From the NCBI GenBank assembly GCA_046530765.1, contig JBHEQS010000007.1, forward strand, positions 1-64,000: 64,000 bases of DNA, read 5' to 3'. The translations under genes were made by a program, and so were the position numbers. Source of the stretch: Arsenophonus sp046530765. Lineage in GTDB: Bacteria; Pseudomonadota; Gammaproteobacteria; Enterobacterales; Enterobacteriaceae. The first letter of the stretch is position 1. Each line of letters begins with the position of its first letter. This document shows positions 45,336 through 55,371 of this stretch, one piece after another. The notes beneath the pieces were generated by a model. It searched no databases. It saw only the letters and a list, made by a program, of their open reading frames with translations, and was not told where the DNA came from.

Positions 45336-47887
45336 AGTAAAGAACTGATTTCCGTAAAAAAAAATAAATAATAATTTATCTTAACTAATTGTATTGTTTG
45401 TTTTCAGATATGATTACAACTAATAAGTAATATTATATATAATATATTAATTTTAATTTAATAAGTATCATTTTTATAATTTAATCACACTAATGAAATA
45501 GTTGTCTAGTATAGACCAAATAAATGAAATTATGATAAATGTATAATACTTTGAGCAAATAAAATATTAACAATAGAATAAGTAAATTATTTATGTTTTC
45601 TAGACATTTTAAAATATAACATTAAAAACCAATCTGAGTACATTAAAAGAATTGTATTATTACGTCTTATTATATAATATTTTACCTATTATTAAATTAT
45701 TTATGTCATTTGTATGCAAATGGCACTTAAAGCTATTAAAGTAAACAACAGATATTGTAGTTGCAAAGAAATGTTATTTGAAAAAAAGCAAATTGCAATT
45801 TACATTGCAATGTTAATGTGTTGCTTATAGTTAAGTATTTTGAGAATCAATTAGATTTTCAATATGATTGAAATCAATTAAGATAAATATTTGATTACAA
45901 ATTAAAATTAAGACTGTATATTTATCTTTATTATTAGCTAAAGAATTATAAAAAGTATATATTTTATATTCTAATATTTATAATTTCTATCACGATTATT
46001 TCAGTAACTAAAATTATAGTCATACATATCATGTTTGCAATCATATCATTACTGTAATGTACTATATATTTAAAATTAATTTAATTGATTATTTGGCTGA
46101 TAATTATTCTGCGATTATTTTGATAGAAAAAGAGCTAACAAGCTTTTTATACAAATATTAAAGAATACAAATATTACTAAATTTAGATTATTTATTTGTA
46201 ATGTTATGTAATAAAAATCTAAGTATAAAATTAAAATTATTAAAAATATTTCAGTGAAATAATAAATTGCCATTACTTTGAAACGAAATATTTCTTTAAA
46301 AGAAATAATATAAATAAAATAGATTCTATATTTGATGAAATTAAATTTATGTATTTATATTATTTAAAACATGATTTTATATTTTTATAAAAATTATTAA
46401 CGACTGTAAGCTATTTTTGTTATTACGTACGCAAATTAACTAAAAATACTATTTAAGATGTTATAAGATATAGTTGTATATCTCGATACTCAAATATTTG
46501 TATCAAAATTTACATAGAACATAAAGTAATGCGAAATACTAATGTTGAATTTATGATATTCATAAATAAGTACTATTAAGTATATTTACGACAAAAATAT
46601 TAGACTATTAAAAATTTAAAGATAAATTACTTATAAGTAATATTTAATTTAACTAATTTTATTGCTTATTGTGTAATTTAATATTAGATAATAATTATTG
46701 TTATCTTTTATAATATATAATTACTTCGATAATAATATTTAATTAAATTAATTTTATTTGCTAAAACTAATCTTATTTAAAATATTTGATGAATTACATA
46801 AGACTCTTAAATATAAGAATATTAAATATTTTATTATATAGTTTTCTTTGAAACGATTAATAATTAATAATTTAACAAACTTTTCTTGACTACATTTATG
46901 TAATTTATATAAATAAATATTAAGATTAATATAATATTAAAATATAAGAATAAGTAAATATAAACTGCTACTATCTAAATTTAGATATATCATGATTTAT
47001 TTATATAATATTAAATTATTAAAATAAAAATATGATTAAGCTATACTAATATAGTAAAATGATTTGGTTTTAATTAAAATTAGGTATATACACTTATATA
47101 TCAAAAAAAAGAAAAAACTTAAGTGTTATATAAACTACTAATCGATTTTGTATAAATTTTTACAATATTGTATTAACTTAAGTAAATACAATTAAGTTTC
47201 AATTTAGATACAATGAATATTAATAAATAAAGATCATAAAATATATTGTATACTATCTAGGTGTATAGAGAATAAATAAAGATATGACTTTTGTATTTAT
47301 TAAAGGCATTAGTGAATATTGAAATTAGAGATTACTTTTAAAACATATTAATTCTTCAACAAGCATCTAAAAACTTGCGAATTTTTTTAAAATATAAACT
47401 TAGCAAAAATACAATCAGATTGTAGTCAGTTATGTGTGCTAGGATATCAAAATTAAGATATTAAATTAAATTTATATTATTATGAGTTAGATATTGATCT
47501 GATAAATATATTTACAGATTAGTATATGCAAAACAAAAGATAATAGAAATTGTTTGCAGATTAATATATTGCTTTACATTAACAATATATGATTGAAATT
47601 AAAATTTCACTATAGAATGATATTTAAGATATATTTAATAATTAAAGTATCTTTAGTTTAAAGATGATTAATTATTAATCATAATTAATCACTTGCGCAA
47701 GAATATAAATAAACTAATATAACATTAAATATTGAATTGAATAATATATCAAAACAGTGCATACAATGTTTTAATATATTGACAAATTAATAAAAATTTA
47801 TAGAATAATTTATATCCAAACAACTAGATATTAGTTCTAGTGATAATTATTTATAAATAATTATAGATTATTGCAAGGAAATAAAAA
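45336..47887. other. Gene desert between metG and dcd
   Basis: In enterics mrp lies upstream of metG and udk beside dcd; I could not confirm remnants of either. A 38-codon open stretch on the + strand at 45714-45830 (starts MQMALKAIKVNNRYCSCKEM) is less AT-rich than its surroundings but unidentified. No other structure stands out. Confidence 0.6.
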
Positions 47888-48490
47888 ATGTTGTTTTGTG
47901 ATAGTGATATAGTTAAGTATCTTAATGAAAAAAAAATAATTATTAAACCACGTCCATCAATCGAACGAATAAATGGGGCAACAGTTGATATTTGTTTAGG
48001 TAATAAATTTAGAGTATTTCATGGATATTCTGCGCCTTATATCGATCTTGGTGGAAAAAAAAATGAAGTTAATGCTACATTAGGTCGGGTGATGAGTAAT
48101 GAGATTAAATTGAGTCATAGTGATGTGTTTTTTCTTCATCCAGGGGAATTAGCGTTAGCTATTACTTTAGAATCAGTTACTTTACCTGATAATATTGTTG
48201 GTTGGCTTGATGGTCGTTCATCCCTAGCTCGTTTAGGATTAATGGTTCATGTTACTGCTCACCGAATTGATCCAGGTTGGAGTGGTCAAATTGTGCTAGA
48301 GTTTTATAATTCAGGAAAACTACCGTTGGCTCTAAGGCCTGGTATGGGTATTTGTGCATTAAGTTTTGAATCATTATCTGGTTCGGCTGACCGCCCTTAT
48401 AATTGCCGTAAAGATTCAAAATATAAAAATCAGCAGGGTGCTGTAGTAAGTAGGATTAGTGAAGATAGTAAAAGTAATTATAAATTTTAA
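47888..48490 (+). CDS. dcd: dCTP deaminase
   Basis: Deaminates dCTP to dUTP, feeding dTMP synthesis. The protein is 200 residues (E. coli 193), with seven extra C-terminal residues after SRISED. Active-site residues sit at the E. coli positions: R110, S111, S112 and R115 in GWLDGRSSLARLG, the HRIDPGW motif, and the catalytic E138 in VLEFYNSGKLPLALRPGM. AAGGAA seven bases upstream of ATG is a good ribosome binding site. The orientation relative to metG, yegH and gnd matches the E. coli arrangement read in reverse. asmA, which normally follows, is gone. Confidence 0.98.
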   Translation: MLFCDSDIVKYLNEKKIIIKPRPSIERINGATVDICLGNKFRVFHGYSAPYIDLGGKKNEVNATLGRVMSNEIKLSHSDVFFLHPGELALAITLESVTLPDNIVGWLDGRSSLARLGLMVHVTAHRIDPGWSGQIVLEFYNSGKLPLALRPGMGICALSFESLSGSADRPYNCRKDSKYKNQQGAVVSRISEDSKSNYKF

Positions 48491-48882
48491 TATTTTAAGT
48501 TAATTAATTCTATTTTATATCAAATAATACTATTTAAATATAAAGTTATTAATTGATTGTTTAAGTGTTATTGATAAAGACAGTGAAGAAAGAATTTCTA
48601 ATAACATTATTTTTATAGTATTGTTTTATCTGAACTAACAGCTCTTGTATTTCTTGTTTATCTTAATGATTCTTATAGTTATACAATCTATAAAGTTAAA
48701 TAAAATAATCTCTAATTTTATTTTTGATATATAATATCATGATATAAATGCTGTTAATGGCTAACTATTGTTAATAAATCGATTTTATTTATTATAGAGA
48801 GCAGTAATTGTATAAACTATATATAATTAGTTAAGTTAATATGCTTGTTTAGATTTCGTTATACTTATCCTATTTATTTTAT

Positions 48883-48932
48883 TTGTTAATTACTTGTAAT
48901 ATTTCTGATTAAATATTACAAGTAATTAACAA
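48883..48932. repeat. Perfect inverted repeat, 22-bp arms, 6-nt loop
   Basis: TTGTTAATTACTTGTAATAT plus TT, loop CTGATT, exact complement; about 390 nt downstream of dcd. CTTTATTCTTC follows on the + strand, a poor T-tract, so a terminator role is possible but not evident. Confidence 0.9.
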
Positions 48933-50020
48933 CTTTATTCTTCACTAAGTCCGTGAAATAAAATTTAATAAATATACTTTTGTTGTTTAAAGATTATTTA
49001 GTGCAAATATGAAAAAAAAGTAATATTACTTAAAGTTGTTATTTAAAGACAACAAAATTAAATTAAATGATAGTTTGTTAAGTTTATAGATAAATAATTT
49101 TATCTGATTTAATATGTAAAATGTTATTGTTCTACAATATAATAAAAATTATCACTTTACTATAGTTATCTATAAATATAAATATTACTAATGGTTATAA
49201 ACATTTAATTTTTATTCAAAAATGAAGCAAAATATTATATATTATTATGATAGAATTTTTTATAAATTTAATAAATTAAAAAATATAAAATTATTAGAGC
49301 TTTTATTTATATATAAATAAAATTAACATCAATTATGACGCTTTAAGTAAATTGTTACTAAATTAATAATAAGAATTAAATTTTAATAATATTAACTTAA
49401 CTCAACTTAACTTCAAAACTAATTCTTCAATTTATATAATTTAAAGGTTTATCAATTAAATATAACTAAGATTATAATTAGAATTTAAATAAAGTTTTTA
49501 ACTTATAACTTTTATCCTAATTATTAACACAGAAGAGACAAGATATCAAGTAAGCATAAACCTGTTAATTCTCCTCATAAAAAATTAATAGTGTAATTTC
49601 TATTATTTAAAGAAATTTTTATTTCAAGAAACAATTTTCAAATAAATTTATATATTAAGATTAAATTATTTCTAGCTTGAACTCTAAAATAATTAATATA
49701 AAATAGTTATTAAGTATTAATTATTTCTAATTTGCATTGTTATGTGAAAATTTCTAACTAACCTATTATGTTAAATTATGAAAATACTCTAGTTAAATAG
49801 AGTAACTATATACAAATTTAACAATATTAAGTTATCTTAATTTTCTTAAAGTACTTAAGTATGTTTAAATTATATAATTCGATTATGTTATCAACAAACT
49901 GATTGTATCAGAATTTTAATAAATTTATATTACTAAATTTACAATACTGTAAATCAAATTTAATATTATTTAAGATTTGTTCAATAGACTTAGTATAGTT
50001 TTATTTATTTGATAAATTTT

Positions 50021-50055
50021 ATTACTAATTACTAATTACTAATTACTAATTACTA
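50021..50055. repeat. Tandem heptamer repeat (ATTACTA)5
   Basis: Five exact copies of ATTACTA, then AT. It lies in the desert about 390 nt downstream of the yegH 3' end. Confidence 0.95.
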
Positions 50056-50444
50056 ATAGATAAAGTCTATCTATTATTCATAATAATATTAAAGATAATG
50101 CTCAGGTTGAAAATATCAAGGTTAATAAAACTTAATAAATGTATGTTGTTATTCTCAAATTTGATTCATTATTTTAATTCAATTTGCATTGATTACAAAT
50201 ATTTCCCAAATTCAGCGCAAAATTTTCATATATAAGATTTTTGATTAATGTTAATTAAACGTTAATATTTCGTCGTATAAGTTTTAATTACAAGATAAAA
50301 AAGATGAATAATTAATTACAAAAAAAATATGTTAAATAAAAAAATAAATTTTAAAAAAATATTTCTAGTAAGTTTAAGATACTAATATTATCTTGATGTA
50401 TTTATTATTTTAAGAAAAATTTAATTAATTATAATTTATATATT

Positions 50445-51992
50445 TTAAATTTGAGTGATTAATACCTTTTTAACCCTGTGACTGGTTACTTCTAATGGTT
50501 CAAAAATCCAGTTTTCAATTTTGATACGTTCACCAATAAGAGGCATTCTTTGTAAGTGTTCCATTAACAATCCTGCAATAGTTTCATATTCACGCTTTTC
50601 ATTAAGAATAATTGGCACATAAAGAATAAGATCTTCTAAAGGCATAAAACCATTAGCAACCCAGCGGTTATCCTCTAACTGTTGAATGTCATGACGAGAA
50701 TCAACTTCTTCTTTGCTAATTGGCATATTACCTGAAATAGTTTCCATAATATCAGTAAGCGTTACAATTCCTTCGACTGATCCAAATTCATCAACAATAA
50801 AGGCAAAATGAGTGTGAGCTTTACGAAATTGTTCCAATGCTTGAAGCAGTGATAAACCTTCAGGAAAAATTAGTGGCTGAGTGATTAGTTGTCGCAAGTT
50901 AAATTTTTTATTTTTTAATTGTTGATTTAATATGTCAATAACGTGTATAACACCGACAGGTTCATCGCTTATTGATTCATCAGTAACAACAAGACGTGTA
51001 TGTGGTGTTTTTTCTAATAGTGAAAGTAGCATATCAACAGGTTTATTGATATCAATATATTCAACATCATGCCGTGAAGTCATAATACTGCTAAGATTGC
51101 GCTGCCCAAATCCTAATAAACGAACAATCATTTGTCGTTCTTGTGGATCAAAAATACTACTGTTATCAGTTATTAAATCAGAAGTGTGATGATCTAATTC
51201 AGCGTGTTCATGTTGGCCATCTATAACACGCAATATTGCTTCAGCAGTTATTTCACGAAGTGATTTGTTTCCTTTTAAAAAACGTCGGCGATTAAATAAC
51301 GCAAATTGATTAAGAGATTCAATTATAATAGAAAAACCAATAGAAGCGTATAAATATCCTTTTGGTATCATATAACCAAATCCTTCAGCCGTTAAGCTAA
51401 AACCAATCATAAGTAAGAAACTAAGACAGAGAATAACAATGCTTGGATGTTCATTAACTAATATTGTTAATGATTTGCTAGCAATAATCATTAATATCAT
51501 GGCAATAGTTACTGCTGCAATCATAATTCCAATATGTTCAACCACGCCAACAGCAGTAATTACTGAGTCAAGTGAAAAAATAACATCTAAAATAATAATT
51601 TGTATTACAGCTGCCCAAAATTTGACTGTTTTTCGTTGTTTGCCAAATTTTTTATCTTTGCCTTCTAATCTTTCATTAAGCTCCATAGTAGCCTTGAAAA
51701 GCAAAAAAAATCCACCAGTAAGCATTAGAATATCTCTTGCACTAAATAAATGACCAAAAATACTAACAATAGGATTGGTTAAGGAAACAAGTAAAGTAAG
51801 ACTAAACAATAATATAACACGCATAAATAGTGCGCATGTTAAACCGGTTATTCTAGCTTTATTTCGTAATTTAACTGGTAATTTATCAGCCAAAATAGCT
51901 ATAAAAACTAAATTATCAATGCCAAGAACGATTTCTAACAGGATAAGGGTAAAAAGTCCTACCCATATCGTAGGATCAATGATCCATTCCAT
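50445..51992 (-). CDS. yegH: YegH: TerC-family membrane protein with CBS pair and CorC/HlyC domain
   Basis: Inner-membrane protein of 515 residues (E. coli YegH about 527), alignable over the full length. The first about 230 residues are the TerC-type membrane domain, with acidic motifs in membrane segments (EIVLGIDNLVFIAIL near 20-34; LDVIFSLDSVITAVG). A cytosolic CBS pair follows (SIMTSRHDVEYID, HTRLVVTDES, THFAFIVDEFGSVEGIVTLTD), then a transporter-associated CorC/HlyC domain (NGFMPLEDL, EYETIAGLLMEHLQRMP). The last about 10 residues of the E. coli protein are missing. TerC relatives are linked to metal-ion export, but the role of YegH itself is not established to my knowledge. It is divergent from gnd. 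Confidence 0.96.
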   Translation of the reverse strand: MEWIIDPTIWVGLFTLILLEIVLGIDNLVFIAILADKLPVKLRNKARITGLTCALFMRVILLFSLTLLVSLTNPIVSIFGHLFSARDILMLTGGFFLLFKATMELNERLEGKDKKFGKQRKTVKFWAAVIQIIILDVIFSLDSVITAVGVVEHIGIMIAAVTIAMILMIIASKSLTILVNEHPSIVILCLSFLLMIGFSLTAEGFGYMIPKGYLYASIGFSIIIESLNQFALFNRRRFLKGNKSLREITAEAILRVIDGQHEHAELDHHTSDLITDNSSIFDPQERQMIVRLLGFGQRNLSSIMTSRHDVEYIDINKPVDMLLSLLEKTPHTRLVVTDESISDEPVGVIHVIDILNQQLKNKKFNLRQLITQPLIFPEGLSLLQALEQFRKAHTHFAFIVDEFGSVEGIVTLTDIMETISGNMPISKEEVDSRHDIQQLEDNRWVANGFMPLEDLILYVPIILNEKREYETIAGLLMEHLQRMPLIGERIKIENWIFEPLEVTSHRVKKVLITQI

Positions 51993-52207
51993 AAAATTTA
52001 TTTTTACCTTTTGATATGACAGATTATGATGACTTTAAAGTAATTGGTGCTTTGAGCAAAAATTTCAATATAAAAACATTTTTAATTATTTCTTATATTA
52101 AAGAAATTAAATTACTATCATCAAATTATAGAATAAGTTAATATATTAACATATAAAATATATTTGATACTTAAGCTTAAACAATGAATTCTTAGTCAGG
52201 AGTTTTC
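51993..52207. promoter_or_regulatory. Divergent yegH/gnd spacer
   Basis: 215 nt that must hold both promoters. The gnd ribosome binding site CAGGAG lies 52197-52202. AAGG near 52006-52009 precedes yegH but is about 14 nt from its ATG. No -10/-35 pair was assigned with confidence. Confidence 0.5.
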
Positions 52208-53620
52208 ATGTTAAAACAACAAATTGGTATAGTTGGAATGGCAGTTATGGGGCGAAATTTAGCGCTAAATATTGAAAGTAGGGGTTATTCTGTTTCAATT
52301 TTTAATCGTTCTAAAGAAAAAACCGATGAAGTTATAAAAGAAAATCCAGGTAGAAAATTAATTCCTTTTCATACAATCAAGGAATTTATTGCTTCATTAG
52401 AGAAACCGCGTCGAATTTTATTAATGATAAAATCTGGAGAATCTACAGATAAAACCATAACTTCACTAACACAGTACATAAATAAAGGAGATATAATAAT
52501 AGATGCTGGTAATACTTATTTTAAGGATACTATTCGACGCAATCAAGAACTTTCAGAGAAAGGATTTAACTTTATTGGAGCTGGCATTTCTGGTGGTAAA
52601 GAAGGAGCATTAAATGGGCCGTCTATCATGCCTGGTGGCAATAAACAATCTTATGATTTAGTAGAACCTATCTTAAAGAAAATTGCAGCTAAGGTTGATG
52701 GTGATCCTTGCGTAAGCTACATTGGCCCAGATGGGGCAGGTCATTATGTAAAAATGGTACATAATGGTATTGAATATGGTGATATGCAGCTTATTGCTGA
52801 AGTTTATTCAATACTTAAAAATGTATTAAAATTAAATAATGAAGAATTATCTGATATTTTTTCAGAATGGAATAAAGGTGAATTAAATAGCTATTTAATT
52901 GAAATAACATCGAATATTCTTCGCAAAAAAGAAGACGAAACTGGAAATTATTTAATTGATGTTATATTAGATGAAGCTCTTAATAAAGAAACTGGAAAAT
53001 GGAACAGCCAAAATGCTTTAGATTTAGGTGTTCCTGTTACTATCATTACTGAATCTGTATTTGCGCGTTATATATCTTTTTTAAAATTACAACGTTTATC
53101 AGCATCTAAAATATTTATTGGACCGATTATTAATCCGTTTAGTGGAGACAAGCAAGATTTTATTAAAAAAGTTTTACATGCGCTTTATTTAGGTAAAATT
53201 ATTTCTTATGCACAGGGTTTTCAACAATTAAAGGCGGCATCTGATGCGTATCAATGGGGGTTGAATTATGGTGAAATTGCCAGAATTTTTCGAGGTGGGT
53301 GCATTATTCGTGCTCAATTCTTGCAAAAAATAACTGATGCGTATACTCACAATCCATATTTAGAAAACTTGATCTTAGCACCTTATTTTAAGAATATTAC
53401 TGATGAATATCAGCAATCCTTGCGAGATGTTGTATGTTTTGGTATGCAAAATGGCATTCCGTTACCATCTCTTTCGGCAGCAATTGCTTATTATGATAGT
53501 TTTCGGTCTGCTATTTTACCGACAAATCTAATTCAGGCACAGCGTGATTATTTTGGAAATCACACTTATAAACGCATTGATAAAGAAGGTATATTTCATA
53601 CCGAATGGTTAGAAAAATAA
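52208..53620 (+). CDS. gnd: 6-phosphogluconate dehydrogenase, decarboxylating
   Basis: NADP-dependent oxidative decarboxylation of 6-phosphogluconate to ribulose-5-phosphate in the pentose phosphate pathway, supplying NADPH and the ribose used by the purine genes here. The protein is 470 residues (E. coli 468) with near-complete identity of motifs: the NADP-binding GIVGMAVMGRNLALNI (7-22) and FNRS, then SGGKEGA (128-134), and HYVKMVHNGIEYGDMQ with the catalytic K182, H185, N186 and E189. The C-terminus IDKEGIFHTEWLEK is intact. A strong AGGAG lies six bases before the ATG. No damage is visible. Confidence 0.98.
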   Translation: MLKQQIGIVGMAVMGRNLALNIESRGYSVSIFNRSKEKTDEVIKENPGRKLIPFHTIKEFIASLEKPRRILLMIKSGESTDKTITSLTQYINKGDIIIDAGNTYFKDTIRRNQELSEKGFNFIGAGISGGKEGALNGPSIMPGGNKQSYDLVEPILKKIAAKVDGDPCVSYIGPDGAGHYVKMVHNGIEYGDMQLIAEVYSILKNVLKLNNEELSDIFSEWNKGELNSYLIEITSNILRKKEDETGNYLIDVILDEALNKETGKWNSQNALDLGVPVTIITESVFARYISFLKLQRLSASKIFIGPIINPFSGDKQDFIKKVLHALYLGKIISYAQGFQQLKAASDAYQWGLNYGEIARIFRGGCIIRAQFLQKITDAYTHNPYLENLILAPYFKNITDEYQQSLRDVVCFGMQNGIPLPSLSAAIAYYDSFRSAILPTNLIQAQRDYFGNHTYKRIDKEGIFHTEWLEK

Positions 53621-53767
53621 TTCTAGATAAATTTATATAAAATTATATTATTGGTAGTAATAATAAAGTTTAAAAAAAACATTTTTAGTTATATATTAAT
53701 GTAGACTAATAAATTTATTGATTTATGTTTTTATAACTTTTAATTTACTATATATTTATTTATTAAT

Positions 53768-53815
53768 ATTACTATTTAAATCTATATATAAGGTTATATA
53801 GATTTAAATAGTAAT
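53768..53815. repeat. Perfect inverted repeat (21-bp arms, 6-nt loop) between gnd and the anion transporter
   Basis: ATTACTATTTAAATCTATAT plus A, loop TAAGGT, exact complement. It is 148 nt past the gnd stop and 84 nt before the transporter start. It may insulate the two co-oriented genes. Confidence 0.9.
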
Positions 53816-53898
53816 AAGTAGTTGTACGAGTGATTTGTTTATTTATAAATTATTAATTATTTTTATATGAATATGTTTTATAAATTGGATAATACGAT

Positions 53899-55371
53899 AT
53901 GAATAAATTAACTACATTCAAACCTTTACCAACCATATTTTCTATTATAATAACCCTAATTTTTTGGTTTGTTATTCCAGTTCCATCTGGTGTTGATGTT
54001 AACGCCTTCAAATTATTTGCGATTTTTATTGGAACAATAATAGCTATAATATGTAAAGCCTTGCCAATAGGTGCAATTTCTATTATTGCAATTTCTTTAG
54101 TTGCTATTACTGGAGTAACGAATCCAAATAATCCAACTGGAGCAATTAATGATGCATTGGGTGGCTTTTCAAATCAACTTATTTGGTTGATAGGTATTTC
54201 AATAATGATTTCTGTTAGTTTAACTAAGACTGGATTAGGTGCACGTATTGGTTATTATTTTATTTCTTTATTTGGGAAAAAGACATTAGGAATTGCTTAT
54301 TCATTAGTTGTTGCAGAAACAATATTAGCGCCAGTTACACCAAGTAACACTGCACGTGGTGGTGGAATTATTCATCCTATTGTTCGATCAATCTCAAATA
54401 GTTTCGGGTCAGATCCAGAGTTAGGCACTTCGCAAAAAATTGGCCGATATCTTTCATTGGTTAATTTTAACATTAATCCAATTACATCTGCAATGTTTAT
54501 TACTGCTACAGCGCCTAATCCATTAATTGTAAGTTTTATTATGGAAAATACAACACCTAAATTTGAAATAAGTTGGATAATGTGGGCAATTGCAGCTTTT
54601 ATACCAGGTATTATTTCGTTATTTCTTATGCCATTAATTATTTATTGGATTTATCCACCTGAAATTAAAGTAACGATAGAGGCACTAAATTTTTCCAAGA
54701 AAAAACTACATGAACTAGGTAGAATCTCACAAGCAGAAAAAATTACTTTAGCTGTATTTGTCATAATGTTGCTTATGTGGGCTGACGCACCTGCAATTAT
54801 ATTAGGTAATTCCTTTACTATTAACCCAACTACAGCGACATTTATTGGTCTTTCAATTTTACTTTGTACAGGTGTATTAACTTGGGATGATGTTTTGAAA
54901 ACAAAGGCTGCGTGGGATACAATTACTTGGTTTGCTGCATTAGTTATGATGGCATCATTTCTTAATAAGCTTGGGTTGACTAGTTGGTTTTCTCAGACTG
55001 TTGGTATGATTATTTATGATCTCGGAATAGGCTGGATCGGTGGGATGTTGTTACTTGTTTTAATATATGTATATGCTCATTATTTTTTTGCTAGCACTAC
55101 AGCCCATATTATGGCAATGTTTTCGACATTTTTTACTGCTGGGTTAGCATTGGGTGCACCACATATGCTACTAGGTTTAATTTTGTCTTTTTCTTCATCT
55201 CTAATGATGTCGTTAACGCATTATGCTACAGGTACTGCTCCTATTATTTTTGGTTCTGGTTATACAACTTTATCTGAATGGTGGAAAACAGGATTTATAT
55301 TAAGTATAGTTAATCTTTTTATTTGGATTGTCATTGGTAGTTTATGGTGGAACATATTGGGTTATTGGTAA
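53899..55371 (+). CDS. DASS-family anion:Na+ symporter or exchanger (CitT/SodiT-like)
   Basis: Polytopic inner-membrane transporter of 490 residues, with hydrophobic segments throughout and the hairpin motif of the divalent anion:sodium symporter family, TPSNTARGGG (SNT at 149-151). The pseudo-symmetric second motif is THYATG (440-445). Family members carry citrate, tartrate, succinate, malate or 2-oxoglutarate; substrate cannot be inferred from sequence. Length and layout match E. coli CitT/TtdT (about 487), but identity to either is modest, so no symbol is given. It starts MNKLTTFKPL without a clear Shine-Dalgarno. It probably imports or exchanges a host dicarboxylate, which is inference. 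Confidence 0.9.
   Translation: MNKLTTFKPLPTIFSIIITLIFWFVIPVPSGVDVNAFKLFAIFIGTIIAIICKALPIGAISIIAISLVAITGVTNPNNPTGAINDALGGFSNQLIWLIGISIMISVSLTKTGLGARIGYYFISLFGKKTLGIAYSLVVAETILAPVTPSNTARGGGIIHPIVRSISNSFGSDPELGTSQKIGRYLSLVNFNINPITSAMFITATAPNPLIVSFIMENTTPKFEISWIMWAIAAFIPGIISLFLMPLIIYWIYPPEIKVTIEALNFSKKKLHELGRISQAEKITLAVFVIMLLMWADAPAIILGNSFTINPTTATFIGLSILLCTGVLTWDDVLKTKAAWDTITWFAALVMMASFLNKLGLTSWFSQTVGMIIYDLGIGWIGGMLLLVLIYVYAHYFFASTTAHIMAMFSTFFTAGLALGAPHMLLGLILSFSSSLMMSLTHYATGTAPIIFGSGYTTLSEWWKTGFILSIVNLFIWIVIGSLWWNILGYW

Larger units (their letters stand above)
48491..50444. other. Gene desert between dcd and yegH (former asmA position)
   Basis: About 2 kb, the size of asmA, which sits here in E. 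coli, but no AsmA motif could be recognised in either strand's translation. It contains the perfect inverted repeat at 48883 and the heptamer repeat at 50021. Confidence 0.6.
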
